A DNA stretch of 64,000 nucleotides, from the NCBI GenBank assembly GCA_965261105.1, contig CBDHCM010000006.1, positions 1,922,001-1,986,000 on the forward strand, given 5' to 3'. The position numbers and the translations under genes were made by a program. Below the pieces are notes generated by a model. That model searched no databases. It worked only from the letters and a program-made list of their open reading frames with translations, and was not told the origin of the DNA. Below, piece by piece: positions 32,777 to 40,329 of this stretch (its first letter is position 1; every line of letters begins with the position of its first letter). This DNA is from Aldehydirespirator sp965261105. GTDB taxonomy: Bacteria > Actinomycetota > Acidimicrobiia > Acidimicrobiales > Aldehydirespiratoraceae.

Positions 32777-34012
32777 TCACCCCACTCCCCAGAGTGCCTC
32801 GAACTGCTCTTCGAGATCAGCCACGATCTGGTAGAGCAGATACTCCTCGGTGTCAGCATCGGTGACGTTGCCGGCGTTGATGAGGTGGAGCGGCATCTCC
32901 ATGTCCACCCATGGATCACCGTTGAAGTAGCGAGCGAAGCTCGTCAGTCCCTCATGGACGGTCCACTGGAGGCCGAACTGGACCCAGCCTCCCGGGTCGC
33001 CGGCCCTGATCGCTGCGAGGTTCTCGGGGTTCGCGTTGCCGCCGAACGTCTTGACCTGGTCTTGGAGACCCGCCTCTCGCAGCGCGGCAGCAACACCGAG
33101 CGAGAGAGCGCCGTCTTGAAGCACCAGGTAGTCGGCGTCAGGATTGTTCTGCAGTTCACTCACGACCCGGCTGGGAAGCGTCGTACCGATGTCACCCGAC
33201 TGGATCTTCACCATCTCGTGGATGCAGTTCGGGCAGTTCTTGTCAAATTCGTCGAGTCCGGCCTCGATCAGGCTCACCGATACGGGAATGTCTCCCATGG
33301 CGAACAGGACGACGTTGGCGTCTCCACCGCTGTCGACGATGATCGCGTTGGCGATGCCCCGGCCGACCTCTGAGTAGTCCGGGATGTCTTCCTCGATCGC
33401 GATGAACGGCGGCGTGACGTTGTCGCCCTCTTCAGGCGCTGACTTGAGGATGACCGGGATATCGGCCGCCTCTGCCTCCGGTATGGCCAACTCGAATACT
33501 TCCCTCGGCGCGCCGTTGATGATGATGCCATCGGGCGCTACGGCAATGGCGTCCCGGAAGGTCCGCAGGATCTCTTCGGCACCACCGGTCGGATCGAAGG
33601 TCATCGGGATTGTTTCCCAATCGAGCGGTGCCGCGGCGGGCGCGTAGAAGTCGACCCACTTCAAGCACGGTGCCAGGTTGCATGCGATCGCGACGATCCT
33701 CTTCCCCGGGTCCGGGACCCTCGACAGGGGCACGTCGGTTCCAATCGATACCGCCGGCGCCTCGAGGACATCAATCGCCGCCTGGGCGCGCGCCAAGCCT
33801 TCGGCCGCTGCGTCGTCGACCGGATCCGGCTCAACAGCAGGCTCCGGCGCGGGTTCCGGCTCAACAGCGGGTTCCGGCTCAACAGCAGGCTCCGGCGCAG
33901 GGGCCGGTGCCGGTGTCGGGTCGTCGTCGCCGCATGCTGCGGCCACCAGCGTGAAGGTCAGTACGACTGCCAAGAGTCGCCAGACGATCCGTCCACTACT
34001 CGATCCACTCAT
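32777..34012 (-). CDS. ribose-type ABC solute-binding lipoprotein
   Basis: Extracytoplasmic binding protein of 411 residues. The N-terminus is a lipoprotein signal with LVAAAC, giving lipidated Cys27. A tether of about 40 residues rich in P-E-P-A-V repeats follows. The mature part is a periplasmic-binding-protein-4 fold, for example DGIIINGAPREVFELAI and IPVILKSAPE. No permease or ATPase is adjacent; the only fitting ones are at 23252-25833. Heading the operon with E1, lipoyl, SDR and oxocamphor-hydrolase-like genes, it may bind their substrate (inference). A palindromic promoter lies 110 bp upstream. Confidence 0.88.
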   Translation of the reverse strand: MSGSSSGRIVWRLLAVVLTFTLVAAACGDDDPTPAPAPAPEPAVEPEPAVEPEPAPEPAVEPDPVDDAAAEGLARAQAAIDVLEAPAVSIGTDVPLSRVPDPGKRIVAIACNLAPCLKWVDFYAPAAAPLDWETIPMTFDPTGGAEEILRTFRDAIAVAPDGIIINGAPREVFELAIPEAEAADIPVILKSAPEEGDNVTPPFIAIEEDIPDYSEVGRGIANAIIVDSGGDANVVLFAMGDIPVSVSLIEAGLDEFDKNCPNCIHEMVKIQSGDIGTTLPSRVVSELQNNPDADYLVLQDGALSLGVAAALREAGLQDQVKTFGGNANPENLAAIRAGDPGGWVQFGLQWTVHEGLTSFARYFNGDPWVDMEMPLHLINAGNVTDADTEEYLLYQIVADLEEQFEALWGVG

Positions 34013-34119
34013 GTTTCCTCCTCTATGAGGTCCCTCCGGGACGAACGGTTCTGGAGCGACTGCGGACGGGCCGCAGGGATGATCGTTCCAGATCGTTGCA
34101 ATTTTTGTGATGGATTTAG

Positions 34120-34149
34120 ATTATCGGTCTTCGGACCGCGCCTTGTCAA
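34120..34149 (-). promoter_or_regulatory. promoter with palindromic operator, SBP-E1-hydrolase operon
   Basis: Minus strand: TTGACA (34149-34144), 18-bp spacer, GATAAT (34125-34120). The spacer contains the perfect inverted repeat CGGTC-4-GACCG (34125-34138), well placed for a repressor. As RNA on the plus strand it would be a UUCG-capped hairpin. Confidence 0.65.
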
Positions 34150-34171
34150 GTCCTCGGGCCTAGTCCCACGC

Positions 34172-35647
34172 CTAGACCCGCCACTGGATGTGCTTCACCT
34201 CGAGGAACTCGCGCATGCCCCACTCGCCCAGCTCGCGGCCCACGCCAGAGCGTCCGTAGCCGCCGAAGGGGGCGTCGGGACGCATCCCCCCGCCGCCGTT
34301 GATCCACACGGTCCCGGCCCGTATCTGCTGGGCGATGTGCCGAGCCTGCTGGGGATCGTTGCACCACACGTTGGCGGCCAGCCCGAACGATGTGTCGTTG
34401 GCCAGCTCGACGGCCTCTTGAGTGGTGGAGAACGGCATCATCACTGCCACCGGCCCGAAGATCTCCTCCCGGACCGCCCGCGCGTCCCTCGCCAAGCCGC
34501 CCAGCAGCACCGGATTCACGAAGTAGCCCTTCTCCGGCAGCGGTTTGTCCGCTTCCATCAGCTTGGTGCCGCCCGACTCCACCGCTTCGGTGACGAAGCC
34601 CTCGACGCGGGCGCGGTGGTGGGGATCGATCATGGGACCAATGTTGGTGGCGGGATTCCATGGATCACCGACGACCATCGCGTCGAACCCCGCGGTGGAC
34701 GCTTCAAGGAACTCGTCAACCTTGCTCTCGTGGACCAGCAGCCGGGACAGCGCCGCGCACCCCTGTCCTCCGTTGCGCGACCACCGCAGGTGCATGTCGA
34801 CAGCGATCGCGCGGACATCCACGTCGGGCATGACGATGTTCGGCGACTTGCCACCGAGCTCCAGCGTCACCGGTGTGAGGCTCTCGGCCGCCTGCGCCAT
34901 GACGCTCGCGCCCACGCCGTCGGAGCCCGTGAACGACACCCGGTCCACGCCGGGATGCGACGAGAGGCGGCGCCCCACGTCGGCGCCGCCCACGATCACA
35001 TTGAACACCCCGTCGGGAAGGCCCGACTCCCGGATTAGCTCCCCCAGAAAGAGCGTCGTCAGCGGAGTGCGCGGCGACGGCAGAAGCACCACGGGGCAGC
35101 CCGCGGCCAGCGCAGAACCGAACTTGAAGATGGCGAGGTTGAGGGGGAAGTTGTACCCGGCGATGGCGGCCACCACCCCGGCCGGCTCATACACCACATC
35201 GCTCATCGTGGGGTGGGGCTTGTCGTATGCGCCGAGATGCACCGTCCGGTCTGTCTTGGCCGCTTCGGCCGCCCAGCGCAGATGCTCGTCCACGGCCATC
35301 TTGACCTGCAGGTACGAGGCGAGCGACACGGGAGTGCCGACCTCGTTGACGATGGACGGCAACAGCCGGTCGGCCGCGCCCTCCAAGATGTCGGCGAGCC
35401 GGTGGATGTGCCGGCTTCTCTCCTCGCCCGAGAGCCGCGACCATGAGTCGAAGGCGTCCCGGGCCGCCGCGACTGCCGCGTCTACCTGGTCGATGGACGC
35501 GGCGCCCACCTGCGCGAGCACCTCCTCGGTTGCGGGGTTGACGACGTCCCACACATCGCCGACAGGAGCGACCGGCGCACCGCCGATCAGCAGGTCACGG
35601 GTCTGCGGCACCCAATGGCGGATGGCCTCGTACGTACTGTCGGCCAT
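34172..35647 (-). CDS. NAD(P)-dependent aldehyde dehydrogenase
   Basis: Oxidises an aldehyde to the acid; 491 residues, full length. EPAGVVAAIAGYNFPLNLAI forms the entrance, VSFTGSDGVG binds the cofactor, TLELGGKSPNIV carries the general base Glu, and GGQGCAALSRLLV the catalytic Cys. EEIFGPV and FGGYGRSGVGRE complete the signature. ATG 35647 is 31 bp after an SDR gene: a two-gene alcohol-to-acid oxidation operon divergent from a FadR-type regulator. Confidence 0.94.
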   Translation of the reverse strand: MADSTYEAIRHWVPQTRDLLIGGAPVAPVGDVWDVVNPATEEVLAQVGAASIDQVDAAVAAARDAFDSWSRLSGEERSRHIHRLADILEGAADRLLPSIVNEVGTPVSLASYLQVKMAVDEHLRWAAEAAKTDRTVHLGAYDKPHPTMSDVVYEPAGVVAAIAGYNFPLNLAIFKFGSALAAGCPVVLLPSPRTPLTTLFLGELIRESGLPDGVFNVIVGGADVGRRLSSHPGVDRVSFTGSDGVGASVMAQAAESLTPVTLELGGKSPNIVMPDVDVRAIAVDMHLRWSRNGGQGCAALSRLLVHESKVDEFLEASTAGFDAMVVGDPWNPATNIGPMIDPHHRARVEGFVTEAVESGGTKLMEADKPLPEKGYFVNPVLLGGLARDARAVREEIFGPVAVMMPFSTTQEAVELANDTSFGLAANVWCNDPQQARHIAQQIRAGTVWINGGGGMRPDAPFGGYGRSGVGRELGEWGMREFLEVKHIQWRV

Positions 35648-35678
35648 GGCCGTCGCTCCCCTTCGGTGCAGCCGCGCG

Positions 35679-36446
35679 TCACCGGGCGGTGTAGCCGCCG
35701 TCCACCGGCAGCGTGACCCCGGTGACGAAGCTGGACGCGTCGCTGGCCAAGAACAGGGCCACCTCTGCGATCTCTTCGGGCTGGCTCGGCCGGCGCAAGG
35801 GCACATCGCGCTCAAGGAACTCTCTCATGAGGGGCTTGACATCGGTGCCGGGCTCCCGCCCGAAGAACAGAGGCAGCATGGGGGTGTCGACGGGGCCGGG
35901 GCAGATGACGTTGCAGCGGACCTTGGGGGCCAGCGCCAGCGCCACCGACTTGCCGAACGTCACCAGAGCCCCCTTCGTGAGCGCGTACAGCGGCGAGAAG
36001 GGCGAGCCGACGATCCCGGAGGTGGACGCGGTCAGGATCACCGACGCGTTGCCCGACGCCTCCAGCAGCGGCACTGCCTTGGCCACGGTGAAGAACGCCG
36101 ACTTCATGTTGACGGCCGCGGTCTCGTCGTAGTCGGCCTCGCTAATGTCGAGCCCGGCCGGGCCCGGGATGCCGGCGTGGGCGTAGAGCACGTCGAGCTT
36201 GCCGTGCTGCGAGTCCACCTCGGTCATCAGGGCTCCTATCTGATCGACCTGGGTGACGTCCAACCTGAAGGCGGTGGCCGACCCTCCGGCCGCCTCACAG
36301 AGCTCTACGGTCTCGGCCGCGGCGTCTCCGCGTATGTCGGCCACCACGACGGCGGCGCCCTCCTGAGCCATGCGAACCGCGGCGGCCCGCCCCATCCCCG
36401 AGCCGGACGCGGTGATGACCGCCACCCTTCCGTCCAGTGCTCCCAA
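35679..36446 (-). CDS. SDR family oxidoreductase (TTG start)
   Basis: Classical SDR of 255 residues from TTG 36446, chosen because AGGAGG (36458-36453) lies six bases before it; a longer frame to 36494 has no such signal. TASGSGMG is the cofactor loop. The usual NNAG is changed to AHAG, a real substitution in a structural motif. STSG and YALTK provide the active site. It is probably co-transcribed with the ALDH gene and controlled by the divergent FadR-type gene. Confidence 0.88.
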   Translation of the reverse strand: MGALDGRVAVITASGSGMGRAAAVRMAQEGAAVVVADIRGDAAAETVELCEAAGGSATAFRLDVTQVDQIGALMTEVDSQHGKLDVLYAHAGIPGPAGLDISEADYDETAAVNMKSAFFTVAKAVPLLEASGNASVILTASTSGIVGSPFSPLYALTKGALVTFGKSVALALAPKVRCNVICPGPVDTPMLPLFFGREPGTDVKPLMREFLERDVPLRRPSQPEEIAEVALFLASDASSFVTGVTLPVDGGYTAR

Positions 36447-36627
36447 GCCAGACCTCCTAGTGGGTGAGCGCGGCCGCCGTGCAATATTCGTCAATTTCTC
36501 GTCGACGGGAATCTAGCGTGATTATTCTGAGGGATCGAGCCGTGTGCGATACAGTGACCTCACGTCCGCGTAGCAGGATCTCTCAAGCACAAGCACTTGC
36601 AGCGCTGTCGCATCGAGGCAGTAACAG

Positions 36628-37401
36628 ATGACAACTACTAACTCATCGCCCGCATCGCCGCGACCCACTGGGCAGCAGCGCCGCCGTGCGACCAAGGTTG
36701 CTACCTCGGTCGCACGCGAGATCCTCCACGACATCGTCGACCGCGGCCTCGCGCCGGGCTCCAAGCTGCCGTCGGAAGTCGAGATGGCGCAGTCGCTGGA
36801 CGTGGCCCGGGCTTCGCTGCGCGAGGGCTTGCGGATCCTTGAGGTCTACGGGCTGATCACCATCAAGCCCGGTCCGGGCGGCGGGCCGATCGTCGCCCCC
36901 ATCAGCAGCGACGATCTCGGCCAGACGCTCACGTTCTTCCTGCAAGCGTCAGGAACCACGTTCCGCGAAGTCATGGAGGCTCGGCTGATCCTCGAGCCGA
37001 TGATGGCCCGGCAGGCCGCCGAGCGCGGTGATCCGGCCGTGCGTGCCGCGCTGCAAGACGCCATAGACCGATCCAGCGGGGTGCTCGACGAGGACGACCA
37101 TCAACACCTCGACATCGCAACCAGCTTCCATGAGATCGTCAGCGGCGCCTCCGGCAACAGCGTGCTCGACCTTCTCACCCGCTCCCTCAAGGACATCTAC
37201 GCCGCACGAGTCCGCTCAGGCGTGCACGAACCCGGCGAGCGGGCCAAGATCCTGCACGATCACCAGGCAGTGGCCGAGGCCATCATCTCCGGCGACGGCG
37301 ACCGCGCCGAGAAGCTGATGCGCGAGCACATGGAAGAATTCGTCGCTCTATTCGAGCAGCGCTTCACCGGCTTCATGGACGAAAAAATCGACTGGTTCTG
37401 A
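36628..37401 (+). CDS. FadR/GntR family transcriptional regulator
   Basis: A 257-residue regulator: winged HTH in LPSEVEMAQSLDVARASLREGL (within residues 49-70) and an all-helical FCD ligand domain with EARLILEPMMARQAAE and the metal-binding pattern D..FH...H. Ligands in this group are usually acids from catabolic pathways. It is divergent from the SDR-ALDH operon (182 bp), its likely target; the operator in the gap could not be fixed by eye. ATG 36628 is preceded by GAGG. Confidence 0.92.
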   Translation: MTTTNSSPASPRPTGQQRRRATKVATSVAREILHDIVDRGLAPGSKLPSEVEMAQSLDVARASLREGLRILEVYGLITIKPGPGGGPIVAPISSDDLGQTLTFFLQASGTTFREVMEARLILEPMMARQAAERGDPAVRAALQDAIDRSSGVLDEDDHQHLDIATSFHEIVSGASGNSVLDLLTRSLKDIYAARVRSGVHEPGERAKILHDHQAVAEAIISGDGDRAEKLMREHMEEFVALFEQRFTGFMDEKIDWF

Positions 37402-37412
37402 TCACTCGCCCG

Positions 37413-38095
37413 TCAGTGCAGCTTCGATGCGATGACGCCGGCGGCTTCCAACTCGGCCAGCCGTTCATTCGAGATCCCGAGCAGGTCCCCCAGAACCTCG
37501 GCGTTGTGCTCGCCCAGCGCGGCCGCCTGATAGTCGTCATCGGGCAGAGGATCGCTGCTCTTTATCGGGAAGCCGGGGATGGCCACCGGCCCGGCGAGCC
37601 GGTCCTCGACAATGCGCACCATGTTGCGTTCGACGAAATGCGGATGCTCAAGGATCTCACGCGGCGTGAGCACCGGCCCGGCAGGGACTCGGGCCGCCAC
37701 TAGCGCGTCGAGCACTTCGGCGTCGGTGGCGAAGGTCGCCATCCAGGCCTCGATGATCTCGGTCAGCTCGTCGCGATTCTTGATGCGGTCGGGGTCGGAC
37801 TCGAAGCGGGCATCGTCGGCCAGGGCCGGATCCCCCAGCGCGGCCCACAGGTTCTTTATCTGCCACTCGATGCACAAGATGATGATCCATCCCTCGGGAC
37901 CCCGGAACGCGCCCGCCGGTGACAGCGTCGGGAAGTGCCGGCCCCGACGGATCGGCTCGGGCCCGTCGGGGTCCATGGAGACGGTGTGGATGGTCATGTC
38001 GTGGAAGGGCAGCAGGGCATCGGCCATGGAGATGTCCAGGTGCGTCCCTCGGCCGGTGCGCTCCCGATGAAAGGGAGCATGGCCGACGCTCGTCT
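37413..38095 (-). pseudogene. CaiB/BaiF CoA-transferase, 5'-truncated
   Basis: C-terminal half of a class III CoA-transferase: FHRERTGRGTHLDISMADAL, AFRGPEGWIIIL, ALGDPALADDARF, AARVPAGPVLTPREIL and HPHFVERNMV. In the family these follow residue 190 of about 400, so the N-terminal domain with the catalytic aspartate is missing. The frame closes at a stop near 38098, where homology ends abruptly. An in-frame ATG at 38027 could still give a 204-residue protein, but it would be inactive. The break coincides with the start of the crotonase gene block. Confidence 0.85.
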
Positions 38096-38182
38096 CCGGT
38101 CACGCTCAAGCAATCTACTCAAACGAATGTCATTGATTGATCTAGTCTCGTCGGCGGCAGGCCCCGGCGGGAGGAGACAGAC

Positions 38183-38953
38183 ATGAGCGACGTGGTCGTC
38201 GATCGCCGTGACAAGGTGCTGTGGCTGCGGCTGAACCGGCCCGAGCGGATGAACGCCTACGACCGGACAACGATCGACGAGCTGATCGCCGGCTTGCGCG
38301 AGCATGTCGACGCGCGGGTGGTGGTAATCACCGGCACGGGACGGGCGTTCTGCGCGGGCGGCTACGTGGCCAACCTGGCCGAGCCGGATTTCTGGGAGCT
38401 GCGGTCGATGTTCACCGGCAGCCTCGAGCTCTTCGACGCCATCCGCAACGCACCCATGCCGGTGATCGCGGCCGTCAATGGTGCCGCGTTCGGTGGCGGC
38501 AACGAGCTGGTGGTGTGCTGCGACCTCGCCATCGCGGCCGAGAGCGCGCAGCTCGGGCAGACCGGGGTGAAGGTGGGCAGCGCCCCCGTGCTGGGCGGCA
38601 CGAACCTTCTCGCCATGACCGTGGGCGAGAAGCGGGCCAAGGAGGTCTCGTTCCTGTGCCGCAAGTACGAAGCGCAGGAGGCCATGGATCTGGGCTGGAT
38701 CAACAAGGTCGTCGGTGACGACGAGCTAGAAGCGGAGGTCGAGCGTTGGTGCGAGGAGATCATCGCCATGAGCCCCCGCTACATGGAGGTGGCCAAGGCG
38801 AGCTCGAACGTCATGTACAACCAGATGCGCGACAACATGGTCCAGGGCCTAAGCGCCCTCATCCAGGCCATCGGCTCCCCGGACATGAAGGAGGGCGCCT
38901 CCGCCTTCATGGAGAAGCGCCGGCCCCAATTCCCCCCGCGCGACACGATGTGA
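38183..38953 (+). CDS. enoyl-CoA hydratase/isomerase family protein
   Basis: Crotonase of 256 residues acting on an acyl-CoA. Oxyanion-hole motifs GRAFCAGGYVANL and NGAAFGGGNELVVCCDLAI are intact; GQTGVKVGSAPVLGG marks the active-site loop. The C-terminal EGASAFMEKRRPQF ending resembles BadI/MenB-type enzymes, which open or close rings. ATG 38183 has a strong GGGAGGAG. It sits between two truncated minus-strand genes, so it seems to have been inserted. Confidence 0.9.
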   Translation: MSDVVVDRRDKVLWLRLNRPERMNAYDRTTIDELIAGLREHVDARVVVITGTGRAFCAGGYVANLAEPDFWELRSMFTGSLELFDAIRNAPMPVIAAVNGAAFGGGNELVVCCDLAIAAESAQLGQTGVKVGSAPVLGGTNLLAMTVGEKRAKEVSFLCRKYEAQEAMDLGWINKVVGDDELEAEVERWCEEIIAMSPRYMEVAKASSNVMYNQMRDNMVQGLSALIQAIGSPDMKEGASAFMEKRRPQFPPRDTM

Positions 38954-38954
38954 G

Positions 38955-39071
38955 CGCGGCTGCGGACACCACGTTGGCCCCCTCGGCAACCAGGCTCCGG
39001 GCGATGGCCGCGCCGAGGCCCCGGCTGGCCCCGGTGACGACGACGCCGAACCCGCCGATCCCGAGGTCCAT
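38955..39071 (-). pseudogene. SDR N-terminal fragment
   Basis: Starting with ATG 39071, overlapping the acyl-CoA dehydrogenase stop (TGATG), the frame reads GVVVTGASRGLGAAIARSLV and AEGANVVSAAA, the first beta-alpha-beta unit of an SDR. Similarity ends at about 38955, exactly at the stop of the oppositely oriented crotonase gene. About 85% of the protein is lost. Confidence 0.8.
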
Positions 39072-40210
39072 CAGTCGACCTCGCGGGTGAGCCGGGCCGC
39101 GATCCCCAGCCTCAGCACCTCGGATGCTCCCTCGTACACCCGCATGGGCCGGGCCTGACGGTAGTACTTCTCGATCTTCGAGCCCCGGATCAGGCCCCAC
39201 CGGCCCATGCACTGCACACACCGGTCGACCACGCGCGCCGCGGCCTCGGTGGCGTGCAGCTTGGCCAGCGAGCTGCGATCGACGGTGTCCGCCGGGTCCC
39301 GCGACGCTGCGACCGCAGTCTGGTAGGTGAGCAGCCGGGCCGACTCCAGGTCGGCCCACGAATCGGCCAGCATGGCCGCCACCGGGCCCAGGCGGGCCAG
39401 CGGGCGGCCGAACTGCTCGCGCGTCCGGGTGTGGCGGACCGCCTCCTCGAGTGCCCCCTCCATGAGACCGACGGCCGCGCCCGCCACCGAGATGCGGAAC
39501 ACGGCCAACGTCGCGAGCACGTGCCGGAAGGCCGCGCCGGGCTCGCCCAGCCGGGCCTCCGACGGCAACACGACACCGTCGAAGGTCACATCGCCGAGCA
39601 CGTGGGGCGCGATGATCTCCGGTGAGGGCGAGGTCTCCAGACCGGCCGCGTCGGCGGGCACCAGCACCAGCGAGTAGCCGTCGCCCTCCTTGACCATCGT
39701 GGTGTAGAAGGCGGCGACCCCGGCGTTGGAGATGAACGACTTGGCCCCGTTGATCACCAGATCGCCGCCGCGCTCTGTGGCGGTGGTGGTGATGCCCTTG
39801 AGGTCGGAGCCGGCCACCGGCTCGGTGAGGGCCAGCGCGGCGATGGCCTCGCAGTTCGCCACTCGGGGAAGCCAATGGGCCCGCTGCTCGTCGGTGCCAG
39901 CTCGGGCGATGGCGTAGCTGCCGATCCCCTGTAGCGCGAACAGGGCGTCGAGATGCGCGGATGTCTTCATCAGCGCCTCGCGGGCCAGGCAGACCGCCAG
40001 CGGGTCGACCTGCTCGAACCGGCCGCCGTAGGCAGCCGGCACCATGAGCTCGCCCAGTGCGCTGGCCCGCAGCGCCTCGGCGATCCCGGGATGCAGCGTC
40101 GAGCTCTCGTCGGCCTCCAATGCCATGTCCTCGACGCTGGCCGCCAGCGCCCGGGCCTCGCTCACCACGCCCCGGTGGCTCTCCGGCAGGTCGATCAGAT
40201 CATGGAGCAT
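39071..40210 (-). CDS. acyl-CoA dehydrogenase
   Basis: FAD-dependent alpha/beta dehydrogenase of 379 residues. TEPVAGSDLKGITTTA and FISNAGVAAFYTTMV contact FAD; VYEGASEVLRLGIA holds the C-terminal signature and RTREQFGRPLARLGPV the helix before it. The catalytic Glu would be that in YEGA. ATG 40210 follows a very AT-rich box (TAATAT, 40217-40222), compatible with a short or leaderless transcript. It once led an operon with the truncated SDR and CoA-transferase. Confidence 0.92.
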   Translation of the reverse strand: MLHDLIDLPESHRGVVSEARALAASVEDMALEADESSTLHPGIAEALRASALGELMVPAAYGGRFEQVDPLAVCLAREALMKTSAHLDALFALQGIGSYAIARAGTDEQRAHWLPRVANCEAIAALALTEPVAGSDLKGITTTATERGGDLVINGAKSFISNAGVAAFYTTMVKEGDGYSLVLVPADAAGLETSPSPEIIAPHVLGDVTFDGVVLPSEARLGEPGAAFRHVLATLAVFRISVAGAAVGLMEGALEEAVRHTRTREQFGRPLARLGPVAAMLADSWADLESARLLTYQTAVAASRDPADTVDRSSLAKLHATEAAARVVDRCVQCMGRWGLIRGSKIEKYYRQARPMRVYEGASEVLRLGIAARLTREVD

Positions 40211-40329
40211 CTCTCTATATTATTGTAAGGAAGTGCTCTCAGACGACCGGAGGAAGGGTGCAGCTCAGGCCTGCCGGCAGCTGCATCCGACCCGCTCAAC
40301 CGTCGCCGCACCGCCAGGGACGGCGTAGA

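Noticed and set aside
34125..34138. UUCG-type hairpin as a terminator of the ALDH operon
   Set aside because: The stem is only 5 bp without a U-tract, and it lies exactly between good -35 and -10 boxes; an operator fits better, though both roles remain possible.
37413..38027. Short CoA-transferase as a functional 204-residue gene
   Set aside because: Homology continues upstream of its ATG to a stop near 38098, and the catalytic N-terminal domain is missing, so truncation is the better reading.
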